A stretch of 64,000 nucleotides of DNA from Closterium sp. Naga37s-1 (Eukaryota > Streptophyta > Zygnematophyceae > Desmidiales > Closteriaceae), in assembly GCA_947471745.1 (NCBI GenBank), contig CANJKZ010000080.1, positions 665,501 to 729,500 of the forward strand. The letters run 5' to 3'. Both the position numbers and the translations under genes were made by a program. The notes beneath the pieces are model-generated. The model was not told where the DNA came from and searched no databases. It worked only from the letters and a program-made list of their open reading frames with translations. The stretch's first letter is position 1; each line of letters starts with the position of its first letter. Shown piece after piece: positions 22,097-32,155 of the stretch.

Positions 22097-24983
22097 AGTG
22101 CGGTTCGGCGAAGTGGATTTATGGAACCTGACCCCCCTTCGCGACAGTCCTCATCCCCCGCTATCGCGTAAACTCCCTGCTGACATTCGTCCACTTTTCG
22201 CCACTGCATTACTGACACCCCTACTTCACCTCGCGCGTAACCCTGCGTCAGTCGCAGGCTGGCGCCTGTTACTCTTTCTCCCGCGCCTCACCCTTCGCCT
22301 CCCGTCCACGGAGAGGCCCGATTGGCCGGCGGTCAAGCGTCGGCTTCGCCAATTTAACAAAGGCGAATGGCAGCAGCTCTACGACTCGGCGGTTACCACA
22401 ACCACTGGACCACACCCGCCTCGTCATACGCCAGATGCCCTGGGCAAACGGGCCAGGGCAGAAGGCCTCGCACGAAAAGGAAGTCTCCGCAGGGCGATCC
22501 TCGCCCTTGAGTCAACGCCAGCCGCCGACCCATCTGCATCCATCCTCGCCGCCCTCAGAGCCAAACACCCCCCCGCGCCACCTGGCATCATCGATTGGAA
22601 CATCCCCGATTCTGTTCAAGCTGCGACGATGGATAAGGGGGACTTCATTAAAATGCTGTGCCGTTGCGAGAATGGCGTGGGAGGAGGACCGTCGGGTATG
22701 ACAATTGAACACCTGCGTGATGCATCGCTGGCCAACGCGGGGGTTACCACACACCTCCACGCCCTCGTCAACACTATCCTGCGAGGCAACCTACCAGACG
22801 AGGTCTGCGCGCTGCTAACGGCCAGCCGCCTCATAGCTTTAGCTAAGCCTGACGGAGGCACGAGACCGATAGCGGTAGGGGAGTGCATATTGCGACTGGC
22901 CGCCAAGTTTGCTCTCTCAGCCCTCTCAAAGGAGTGCCATGCGCATTTCCTGCCCTTGCAATACTGCGTGTCAGTCCAGGGCGGTAGCGAAGCGATAATC
23001 CACGCTGCAAGAGCTTTCACGTGCGCTAACCCAGACGCTCTCATACTACAGGCGGACCTGGCTAACGCATTTAACTCCATCAACCGCGGTGCAATAGTCG
23101 ACGCCCTTCGCGACACCGACCTCCAAGGTCTTCTCCCTCTCGTTAAAACGTCGTATAGCCGGCCGGCCCAGCTGTTCCTTGATGCGGGGTTTGGCTGCGA
23201 GGCGCTGACTAGCGAGACAGGCGTCCGACAAGGCGATTCGCTCGGCCCGCTGCTGTTTGCCGCGGGGATCCACCCCATCCTCTCAAAGACAGCCGCCTCT
23301 TACCCATCGGTTCTCTGCTTAGCATTCGCCGACGACGTCACCTTCCTCGGCCCCGCAGCCGAGTGTTCGGACGCCTTCCGCTTCTTCACGACGGGCCTGC
23401 GCGACGTGGGGCTGACCCACAATCTTGAGAAGTGCGCTGCATGGAGTGCAGCGGCTACAGATCCCCAGCAGCTGCCCCAGGGGGTCCCATTTCGCACGGA
23501 AGGACTGAGGGTGCTGGGAAGCTTCATTGGTACGACGGAAGGAGCAGCAGCCTTTTTGCGGTCTCAGCTAGAGACTATGTCGTCCCCGTTACCCCACATA
23601 GCGTGCATGGACCCACAGGTGGCAGCGCTGCTGCTAACGCGGTGCATCTCCAGGCGCATCTCATACCTTGCCCGCACCACCCCCCTGTACCTCCTTCCCG
23701 AGGCCGAGTGGTCAAGGTGGGGCCGTGCTCTGCTGTACACGCTGTTGGATGCTTGCGGGGTGCGCCACCCGAGGGGCGGGACAGAGGTTGGCCAGATCTG
23801 GGACCAAGCCTCACTTCCACCTAGCCTAGGCGGCCTGGGCCTCGCCGACCCTGCTGTGGAGGGCCGATACAGCTTCCTGGCGAGCTTTGTGCAAGCCCAC
23901 ACGCTGCTCGGCGGATTGGGGGGACAAGCAGGGACCACCCTGGCAGCAGCATTGGACAGCACAGAATTGGCCGACCACAGCCCCAATGAGCTACAGGGGT
24001 GGATTAAGGACTGCAGTGACAGCCTCACAGAGGAGGGGAGGGACCTGATCTCGGCGGAGAGGGCGAAACCTAAGGGCCAACTTCAGCACCGCCTAGCCCT
24101 CCTAGTCCAAGGGGGCCGGAGTGCCGCCCAGATTGCCGCTTCTAGACAGATGGAGCTGAACCCACGGCTAGGCCACACCCAGCGCCTCATGTCCCTCACG
24201 GGCTATGGTGCAGGGGACTGGCTCATGGCGATCCCCTACATGCCTTCCCTACGCCTATACCCCTGCCACTTCAAGTTCGCCCTCCATTTTAGGCTCGGCC
24301 TACCACTGTCTGTGCCCGACTGCTGTGACTGCACCAAACGGGTCCCCATCCTGGATAAGAGGCTGCCGAACCACTTCCTTAGGTGCGGTACAGGGCACGG
24401 TCGGACCAACACCCACAACGAGCTGCGCGACGAGTGCATCCGCATGGCGCAGGATGCAGGATTTGCCGTGCACAAGGAGTGCACGGCCTTTAGCCCTGTA
24501 GACAACAAGAAGGCCGACTTGGCCTTCAGGGATGGGAGCTCGGGGGCGGTCTGGCTGGCGGACATCACCATAACAAACCCCATCAGTAAGCGGGACCAGG
24601 CCGCAAGGAAGGGGAGGGGTTGGGCAGCACGGGAGGCAGCGGACAAAAAGATAGACCTCTACCACGGCAGGGCTGAGTTTGCTGAATTTTTCCCCTTGGC
24701 GGTAGAGACCTACGGCTGCCCCTGTGACGAGGTGCCCACGTTCCTGAAGCTGCTGGCGGACAAAGCTGCACGGAGAATCTTCAACGCGGACCCATCTACC
24801 TACCAGGCCGCGAAGATGCTCCACCAGTTCCGCCAGCGCTGGTCGGTCGCACTACAGAGAGCCCAGGCGGTGAGCTTTCTCACAAAGCTGAACCAGGCAG
24901 CAAGGGCAGAGAACCCCCCACTGGGGGGACCAGAGGGGGAGGTGAACCCGGGGGACTGTTTCGCAACGCTCGAGGCACCTTAG
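22083..24983 (+). CDS. LINE RT + restriction-like endonuclease, subfamily B
   Basis: 966 codons from an in-frame ATG to TAG. Pre-RT: LPRLTLRLPSTERPDWP and RKGSLRRAILALESTP. RT: CENGVGGGPSGMTIEHLRD, SRLIALAKPDGGTRPIAVGE, LQADLANAFNSI, GVRQGDSLGPLLFA, catalytic FADDVTFLG near residue 415. Zinc knuckle: CDCTKR...PNHFLRC near residue 747. Endonuclease: KKADLAFRD and VWLADITIT near residues 808-830. Conserved tail: FFPLAVETYGCPCDE...QFRQRWSVALQRAQAV. The upstream TGA in the same frame (21987) separates it from the N-terminal region, so this copy is probably inactive unless a shorter protein suffices. Confidence 0.85.
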   Translation: MAEDTVRFGEVDLWNLTPLRDSPHPPLSRKLPADIRPLFATALLTPLLHLARNPASVAGWRLLLFLPRLTLRLPSTERPDWPAVKRRLRQFNKGEWQQLYDSAVTTTTGPHPPRHTPDALGKRARAEGLARKGSLRRAILALESTPAADPSASILAALRAKHPPAPPGIIDWNIPDSVQAATMDKGDFIKMLCRCENGVGGGPSGMTIEHLRDASLANAGVTTHLHALVNTILRGNLPDEVCALLTASRLIALAKPDGGTRPIAVGECILRLAAKFALSALSKECHAHFLPLQYCVSVQGGSEAIIHAARAFTCANPDALILQADLANAFNSINRGAIVDALRDTDLQGLLPLVKTSYSRPAQLFLDAGFGCEALTSETGVRQGDSLGPLLFAAGIHPILSKTAASYPSVLCLAFADDVTFLGPAAECSDAFRFFTTGLRDVGLTHNLEKCAAWSAAATDPQQLPQGVPFRTEGLRVLGSFIGTTEGAAAFLRSQLETMSSPLPHIACMDPQVAALLLTRCISRRISYLARTTPLYLLPEAEWSRWGRALLYTLLDACGVRHPRGGTEVGQIWDQASLPPSLGGLGLADPAVEGRYSFLASFVQAHTLLGGLGGQAGTTLAAALDSTELADHSPNELQGWIKDCSDSLTEEGRDLISAERAKPKGQLQHRLALLVQGGRSAAQIAASRQMELNPRLGHTQRLMSLTGYGAGDWLMAIPYMPSLRLYPCHFKFALHFRLGLPLSVPDCCDCTKRVPILDKRLPNHFLRCGTGHGRTNTHNELRDECIRMAQDAGFAVHKECTAFSPVDNKKADLAFRDGSSGAVWLADITITNPISKRDQAARKGRGWAAREAADKKIDLYHGRAEFAEFFPLAVETYGCPCDEVPTFLKLLADKAARRIFNADPSTYQAAKMLHQFRQRWSVALQRAQAVSFLTKLNQAARAENPPLGGPEGEVNPGDCFATLEAP

Positions 24984-24990
24984 ATAGGAA

Positions 24991-25016
24991 GGGGGGGGGG
25001 GGGGGGGGGGGGGGGG
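24991..25016 (+). repeat. poly(G) tract, 26 bp
   Basis: An uninterrupted G run eight bases after the LINE stop codon. Confidence 0.95.
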
Positions 25017-25139
25017 TTGGGGAGGGACTAGGGGTGTGTGTTCTGAAGGATTTGTATTGTCGTTGCTTGACCCCGTTTGCTAGTCTTCATGCTAGACTGG
25101 CCCTGCCCTAGAATATGCATGTTTGTACCGAACCACACT

Positions 25140-25169
25140 TATCAATACAAAGGACCGTTCGAGAGAGAG
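25140..25169 (+). repeat. LINE 3' terminus with GA tail
   Basis: TATCAATACAAAGGACCGTTC then GAGAGAGAG; a diverged form of the family terminus. A new 5' UTR with a TATA box follows. Confidence 0.8.
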
Positions 25170-25206
25170 GCCTAGTCCTTAGCCTCTCCAGCCCTCTCCA
25201 GCCTAG

Positions 25207-25212
25207 TATAAA
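25207..25212 (+). promoter_or_regulatory. TATA box of LINE 5' UTR
   Basis: TATAAA in the context CCTAGTATAAAGGCCC, about 40 bp after the GA repeat and 225 bp before the LINE ATG at 25432. The same arrangement recurs at 38239 and 49355. Confidence 0.55.
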
Positions 25213-25283
25213 GGCCCTAGGATCTAGTCCTAGAGCCTCATTATTCTGTTCCGGGTTCGTTTGCTCTCCGAGCGGCTCGCGCC

Positions 25284-25330
25284 GGCCGCCGAAGGCGGCC
25301 GACGCTCGACAGCGCGGCCTTCGGCCGCGC
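25284..25330 (+). promoter_or_regulatory. twin GC hairpins in LINE 5' UTR
   Basis: Two perfect palindromes, GGCCGCC-GAA-GGCGGCC (25284-25300) and GCGCGGC-CTTCG-GCCGCGC (25312-25330), separated by GACGCTCGACA. They are conserved at 38310-38354 and 44183-44229, always followed by GAGGGGACGGCAAG or close to it. Confidence 0.7.
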
Positions 25331-28300
25331 GTGAGGGGACGGCAAGGGGGAAAAGGGACAAGAAACTATATTTCAACACATACAAAGATTGGCATCACCT
25401 ACACCGGTCTAGGTTAACACAAGGCGACACCATGGCGCCGGAAGAGGCGGATGATGAGAAACGAGGAACACAGGAGGACGCAGTGCCATCTGGTGCGTGC
25501 CCGGGACCGCAGGAGGACGCTGACGCGGAACACGACGACTAGTGCAGACAGCACGAACAGGCGACGCAGGACGAGACGCAGGCGCACGACGCTCAGCAAG
25601 ACCTCCAGTAGGACCAGCGTAGGGAGAAGGAGCAGGCAGTGGGGAGGCAGGCTCTAACTGTGACCGCGACTGGACAGGCTGTGGACACTCTAGGGGAGGA
25701 GGAGGACCAGTAGAAGGCGGGAGACCAAGAACCTGCTCAAGGAGCGGAACGAAGTACGGCCGTGGCCGCGCAGCGCCTCCAGAAACAGCAGGGACAGCAC
25801 CAGGACCCCCAGCAGGAGCACCAGCGCCAGCAGCACCTCCAGCTCCAGCAGCGCCAACTCCAGCACCCTCAGAAACACCAGCCCAAGCAGTACCTCCAGC
25901 ACCAGCACCCCCAGCAGCTCCAGTACCCCCAGCAGCACCAGCAGCAGGACCAACCCCAGTAGCTCCAGCAGCACCCCCAGTCCCAGCAGCTCCAGTACCG
26001 CCAGTACGAGCACCTCCAGGACCAGTGGCTCCAGCACCTCCAGCGCCGGCTGCAGGGTCAACAGCAACAGCAGCACCTCCAGCTCCAGCAGCACGACTCC
26101 AGTGCCTGGCAAACCACTCGCGCAGCTCCTGTGGAGAGAGTAGCTCCCGCCGAGACGAAGTACCCGAAGCACCCCCAGGCTCAGCACCCCCAGGCTCCGC
26201 ACCCCGAGGCTCAGCACCCCCAGGCTCCGCACCCCCAGGCTCAGCACCCCCAGGCTCCGCACCCCTAGGCTCCGCACCCCCAGGCTCAGCACCCCTAGAC
26301 TCAGCACCCCCAGACTCAGCACCCGCCGGCTCAGCACCCCGAGCAGCACCGGAGTCAACAGCTACCTCGACAGGCTCGACTGCGTCTACCTGGGACACAC
26401 CTGACGGGGCAGGACCCTGAGGGGGGAGAGGGTCTACCGGGGGGGACCTGGCGCAAGGAAGAGCGGCGGCGGGGGGAGGGGCGCAGTGCGGTAGGGGAAG
26501 AGATGGTAGTAGTGAACCGACTCGTCAAAGGTGACGTCCTGGGAGGACAGAACACGGCGCGAGGTGGGGTGGTAAAACTACCAACCAGGCGCGTCAGGGG
26601 GGAAGCCAAGGAAGACGCAGGGAACAGCACGGGGGGACAGCTTGTCCGCAGACAAGTCGCGGACAAACGCCCGAGATCCCCAGACACGAAACGCAGACGC
26701 ATCGCCAACCTTCCCGGTCCACCGCAAGGTGGGGGAGGTCTCCGGCAAGGAGACTCGGGGCTGAAGGTTGATCTGATGCGCCGCGTACTGAACCGCGAAC
26801 GGCCACAGAAAATGGGGAGCAGCCGCATGGATCATGGACGTACGAGCGACGTCCATGACCATGCCAATGCGGCGCTCAGCAATCCCATTCTGCTGTGGAG
26901 AGGCCGGAAGCGTGTACGTCTGACGGATGCCCTGTGCACGGCAGAAGGCTCCCAGAAGGCCGGAGGAAAACTCCCCGCCTCTGTCAGAGTGCAGACGCAG
27001 AACAGGAAAGTCCGAGCCGAAACTCCTCCTGAGCTGGAGACGAGCTGCGCGGATCCAGTCGATCAACACCCCAGTGACGTCACCCTTGCTGCGCAAGGGG
27101 ATCATCGTGGTGTAACGCGAGTAGTCGTCAACCACCAACAGGAAGTAACGCTCGTGACCCTGGCCACGGACGCGGGCGGGGCCCCACACGTCCATGTGAA
27201 GAGTCTGCAGCGGAGCCTCTGTCGGAGGAAACTCAGAGGAGTGAGGAGCGGCGCGCTGCCGCCCCTCGACGCAGGGAACGCAGGTAGGGGCAGGCCCCGG
27301 AGGAAGGGGAGGGAGGGACCGGGGGAGACCAGAGACAAGGTAACGGGAGGCCATGCCCCGGAGACGAGGCAAGGAGGGGTGACCAAGGCGGTGGTGCCAG
27401 AGGAGAGTCTGGTGGGACAGGAGACGACACGAGCAGGGAGCAGACTCAGGACCAGACCTGGACGCTGCAGCAAACACCTGACCCGACGCAGCTACCTGAC
27501 CAGACTCAGCAGCTTGAGAAGGCCCAGTGGTCAGTGTGTACATGCTCGACCCCGGCTGACGGGTAAACGTGGCCAAGTGGCGGCCCGTCCGAGCACACGT
27601 ACAGTGGGTCACCCGCTGACTCGCAGGAGTGAACTGGTCAACCCCCCCATCCTGTAGATCAGCTCCACTCCCCAAGTCCTGTAGATCAGCTCCACTCCCC
27701 AAGTTCGTGGAGAACGAGGGGAGGTAGAGACCTGACAGGGTACCAGAGGGGGCAGCCGGACACGGTAAGACAGTGGAGAAGTGGGCAAGGACAGGACCCC
27801 CAGAGGGGTCCGCCAGAGAGACCGCAACTGGCCGACTAAGCGGCGTGAGTGTGGTGCGGTCTCGGAAGAAGGAGCGGGAAGCACCCGAGTCAAGAGTGAA
27901 GGTGTGTACGGCCTGAGCCGACGTGGTACCTGAGAGAGCAGACTCACCAGCACCTGAGGCAGCAGACGCACTAGCACCTAGAGCAGCAGCCTCACCAGCA
28001 CCTGGGGCAGTAGACGCACTAGCACCTAGAGCAGCAGCCTCACCAGCACCTAGAGCAGCAGCCTCAATGCCCGGGTCAGGCGGAACACACACGTAACAGT
28101 CACCCTCATCACTAGTAGACACAGCATACATGGCAGCAAGAATAGCATTATATTCCAGATCAAAGATAGCAACCCCCGACCTAAGCAGCTCGCCCCAGCG
28201 GGGGATCTCCGTGGCGTCAGGGAACTGGAGACGCCAAGCGTCCGTCAGGCGGCCGAAGCAGCGCTGGGTGGTGTGCGGGCCACCGCACGGCTCACCAGTG

Positions 28301-28479
28301 CGGTCGCCGGTATGCAGGACGTAGGCACAAGGACCAGCACCCCCGCCCCGCTGACGCGCAACGTACCACTCACGAAGCTGCTGGGGGGCGGGGTCTCACG
28401 AGCGCGCTGCTGCTGCTGGCGCTGACCACCACCGAAGCCGCCACGCTGCGCAGAGCCACCTCGACCAGCTCCACCTCCA

Positions 28480-28650
28480 CCGCCGCCACCTCCGCCACCG
28501 CCGCCACCGCCACCTCCTCCGCTCCCACCGCCACCGCCGCCGCCGCCTCCGCCTCCACCGCCGCCACCGAAGCCCCCACCCCCGCCACCACTCCCGCCGC
28601 CACCCCCACTCCCTCCTCCGCCTCCACCGCCACCTCCACCACCCCCGCCA
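28480..28650 (-). repeat. GGN triplet run (poly-Gly) in copia Gag
   Basis: An almost unbroken run of Gly codons with a few Ser, Ala and Phe in the Gag frame; CCGCCACC-type triplets on the plus strand. Confidence 0.85.
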
Positions 28651-29829
28651 GCCCCTCCAGCGCCCTTGCCCCCCTTGCCCTTGCCGGTGCGGCGTCTCCC
28701 ACTAGGAGCAAACGCAGCGCCGACCGACTCGGTGCCAACGAAGTCGACGGCAGCAGCAGAGGCAACAGAGGGCAGAAGGGGGGAGGGGGAGCACCCCTCA
28801 AAGAAGGGGGCACGAGGGTCACCACGAGAGGCTCCTACAGCGACTATACTCTTCTCAGCTGCTAGGAGGCGCTCCTCGAGGAGGTCAACGGTGAGTGTGG
28901 TGGGGCAAACAGAGAGGAAGTGGTCCCTGACTGGACGAAGGGAGTCAGGGAGCCGGGTGACTATGTAGTAGAGGGTGATGTACATGGGAGGGGGGTTCTT
29001 GGCGCAGAACTCAGCAGGAAGCGCAGCGCGGTAGCGGGTGTCACTAGTGCGAAGGTGCGTAATGAGGTCAGCGACTGTGGGAAAGGCGGCTAGGTCAGGG
29101 AACAGGTACGGCAGCATGAGGCGGCTACGAGCAGCAGTGGCAGGGGAAGAGTAGCGTGCAATGACAGCGTCGTACAAGGTCTTAGCACTCTTGTACTGAC
29201 TAAAGTGCGCGCGCTCAGTGGACGGCAAGTGACTACGCACAGCAAGACGGGCAGCAGCATCGCGTGTGGCCCACTGTGAGCGAACAGTGCTGTCAGCATC
29301 GGCAGAAGGGGCAGGAGAGGCGCCAGACGTGAGATCGAACAGTGAGAGACCGTCTTTCCTATCGCACTGTAGGAAGAGCTGCAGATCATCGACCCAGACC
29401 TCAAAGTCAACAGCCCGACCCTCAGCATCAAAGACAAGGACAGCTAGGGGTAGCCATGACAGCAGTGGGAGCAGTAGCAGCAGTGGCAGTAGGAGCAGTA
29501 GTGGCAGCAGTGACAGCGCAGTGCGGCGACACTCTTACCAGGGCAGAGAGCCGCAAGTGGTGGGGCAGGGCCGAGGCGCACCGGCAGGGACGGGCCGAGG
29601 CGCACCAGCAGAGGCGGGCCGAGGCGCGCCGGTAGGGCCGAGGCGCACCGGCGGGTGCAGTCAGCGGCGGCGGCAGCTGCGGCCCCGAGGGAGGTGGCGG
29701 CGGCTGCTGCTGGTGACGGCTGCGGCAGCTGCGGCTTCCGCTGCAGGGACGGCGGCGGCTGCTGCTGCAGGGACGGCGGCGGCCACTGCTGTAGGGACTG
29801 CGGCGGCTGCTGCTGCAGGGGCGGCGACG

Positions 29830-30250
29830 GCGGGCCGTGAAGGGCGGCGACAGGGCCGCGAGAGGCCGCGAAGGGCGGCGAAGGGGCCGTGAAGGGCGGC
29901 GCGAGGGGCCGCGGAGGGCGGCGACGGGCCGTGAAGGGCGGCGCGAGGGGCCGCGGAGGGCGGCGACGGGCCGCAAGGGGCCGTAAGGGCGGCGCGAGGG
30001 GCCGTAAGGGGCCGCTAAGGGCGGCGCGAGGGGCCGTAAGGGGCCGTAAGGGGGGCCGCGCGAGGGGCCGTAAGGGGCCGCTAAGGGCGGCGCGAGGGGC
30101 CGATGGGCGGCGCGAGGGGCCGTAAGGGGCCGTAAGGGCGGCGCGAGGGGCCGTAAGGGCGGCGCGAGGGGCCGTAAGGGCGGCGCGAGGGGCCGTGAGA
30201 GGGGCCGCTAAGGGCGACGCGAAGGGGCCATGAGGGGCCGTGAGAGGGCG
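29830..30250. repeat. GC-rich minisatellite, about 20-22 bp period, in copia leader
   Basis: Copies of a unit built on GGGCGGCGCGAGGGGCCGTA between the LTR and Gag. It occupies the same place as the 13440-14195 array of the other copia element, but the unit differs. Confidence 0.8.
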
Positions 30251-30363
30251 CGACGGTAGGGAGGGCACACGGGGCGCGACTCGGGCAGGAGCGAAGCGCG
30301 CTCCGGGCAAAATTCGTGGTGGGCCCTAGGAAGCGTTCCCACTAGGGAACCTGCTCGATACCA

Positions 30364-30488
30364 TGATGAGAAACGAGGAATGATTGACTAGTGAAAGGGT
30401 TGGGTACAAGTACAAACCCTAGAAATATTGTACCCCATATGTGCTACCCCACTACAGCCTACATAGGCTAAGTCATATAAGTCTGACA
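30364..30488 (-). repeat. copia 5' LTR, 125 bp
   Basis: On the minus strand it starts TGTCAGACTTATATG and ends TTTCTCATCA, directly followed by the primer-binding site. It shares its central part with the LTR at 7646-8034. Confidence 0.8.
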
Positions 30489-30495
30489 GCGGATG

Positions 30496-32155
30496 CTACA
30501 TCTGATCCGCGTCAAGGACGGCGAGAAGACCCGTCAGCGAGCGATGAAGCTCGCGCACCACCACAGTGGTTGCGCCGATCAGGTCGACTGCAGTCGCTGC
30601 GCGCATCACCCGGCGCAGACCACGGAGCGCAGTCCCAAGCTGTCCAACGCCCGCAACTCCACCCCGCGCGGGCGCAGCCAACACGGGCGCAAGGAGCTCG
30701 GCAAGCCTGTCAGCGGCATCCGAGCACTCGTCCAGAGGGCCGCCTACCAGAGGCACGCCACGAGAAAGAGCCGCGTGGCAATACACCTGGATCAGGTGAA
30801 CAGCCCGCAGACCCTCGGAGAGACGCCAGAGCTGCCCGAGTGATGCCTCGGGCACATCCGCCGAAGGAGAAGGCCCAACCAGCGACTGTACCGGAAGATC
30901 AGCTGCCGAAGGATCAGGAGCAACAGGCAGCAGGGACGGATACGGCGGCGTCACTGGTCCCCCGCCCGCAGTCACAAACTCCACACCCGCCACAGGAGGA
31001 ACCCACGGCAGCCGGAGACGGTTCCCACGAGCAGCAGCAGACGCGGCGGGAGCATGAAGAGGAGGAGCGGCAGTCGCGGGAAGAGGAGGAGCGGGCGCAG
31101 GCAGAGGATGAGACACCGGCGCAGGAGCGTGGCGCGGCGAATTGCTCAGGCTCGCCCGCCCATTCCGCTCCTCGCGCATCGCGTCGGACACAACTCGCTG
31201 CAGGTCAGCCATCATCACCGGCTGATCATACACCCAGCCGCCACCGCGACCACGCCCTCCCCACCAGCCCCCTCGGCCGCCACGGGAGGCAGCCCAGTTC
31301 GTCTGCCACGGCGGCGAGGTGAATCGTGCCGCCGCCGGGACGTCTCCCGCTCGTCACGCGGCGCAGAGGAATGGGGCCGATGCTGACGACGGCCCGGGGA
31401 CGAAGGACGTTGAGCAGGAGGAACAGGAGCAAGAGGTGCGGGAGCAGTACCCGCAGGAACAGTCGGAGGCGGCACGGTTACTACCACAGGCAGAGGGGCA
31501 GGAGCATCCAGAGGCGACACGTGAGCCGACTGAACCTCCGCCGAGCTCAGGCCGGTGCTGGTGGCTGGAGGTGGCTGGTAAGTCGGGTCCGCACCAGCAG
31601 CAGCAGAAGGCGCCACGGCAGGCGCAGCCAGCGGCGGCGCGGAGGCTTCTCCAACAGCAGCAGACGACGCCGCAACCACAGGCACGGGCGCCGTCGCGCC
31701 CACGGGGACAGGTGGAACCACAGGCGCGGGCGCAGGAGCGGGCGCAGGATCAGACGCCACAGCCGGCCCAGGGGCAGGTGCAGGAGCAGACGCCGAGGCG
31801 GGCACGGGAGGGCAGGTGACGACGCGGGGGCATGACCAGCCGCCACACCAGGCGCAGACAATGGCGCCACGGCGGGAACAGGTTGCACAGCAGGCGCGAG
31901 AACAAGGCCAGCATGATTCACAGAGGACGGTGCAGATCGAGGTGCGGGAAGAGGCGACATCCCCACAACCGCGGGCGCCGGGGACGACAAGGCAGGAGGG
32001 GCAACTGCAGCCGACGCCACGACAAAGGGCCGCGGCGAGTACGAGTAATACTCGTCGCCAATTGACACAGGCATCGCAGGGTGGCCGAGGCGGCGGACGA
32101 GGAGAAGCGACTGGAAGGGGAGGCGGACCTGAGAATGGCTTCCAGAGCGAAGCAT
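30496..32155 (-). pseudogene. antisense ORF of LINE (one frame change)
   Basis: The conserved antisense protein is split over frames 32155-31547 (start MPVSIGDEYYSYSPRPF), 32384-31215 (Pro/Ala, RRRHDSPRR, GGEGVVAVA) and 31233-30496 (YDQPVMMADLQRVVSDAMRE, DAADRLAELLAPVLAAPARG, ending VLDADQM at TAG). The C-terminal stop matches the position used in subfamilies B and C. It is frame-broken in this copy. Confidence 0.4.

Larger units (their letters stand above)
20208..25169 (+). mobile_element. RLE-type LINE, subfamily B, copy 2
   Basis: Nearly full-length B copy. The 5' UTR and first codons are missing: it starts inside the sequence that follows the ORF start in the copy at 30.5 kb. The end is at 25140-25169 (TATCAATACAAAGGACCGTTC then GAGAGAGAG), with a 26 bp poly(G) run in the 3' UTR. 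The N-terminal half of the sense ORF is broken by frameshifts; the RT-endonuclease half is open. Confidence 0.85.
25452..30488 (-). mobile_element. Ty1/copia element, broken, inserted in a LINE
   Basis: Read right to left: a 125 bp 5' LTR (30364-30488), a primer-binding site complementary to initiator tRNA-Met (TGGTATCGAGCAGG, from 30363), a GC-rich tandem leader, Gag (about 28.3-29.45 kb, with the UBN2-type core and a poly-Gly tract), protease (LDSGAS, about 27.9 kb), and integrase (about 26.6-27.5 kb; HHRLGHP, DVWGPARV, VVDDYSRY). A GGAEPGG-type repeat linker then runs down to about 25.5 kb. RT-RNase H is not represented, and only a short piece of the other LTR remains at 25452. The element is flanked by a perfect 5 bp duplication, GCGGA (25447-25451 and 30489-30493). 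It is a non-autonomous fossil with a few breaks, younger than the LINE copy it sits in. Confidence 0.88.

Noticed and set aside
22616-23278. Minus-strand ORFs opposite the RT region (also 54961-55683 and 35989-36564)
   Set aside because: They face the most conserved sense codons, and their similarity follows from RT conservation. They lack an independent pattern such as third-position differences.
25284-25360. HDV-like ribozyme in the LINE 5' UTR, as known in R2 elements
   Set aside because: The hairpin followed by GACGGCAAG is suggestive, but I could not fit the nested double-pseudoknot pairing or the required spacing.
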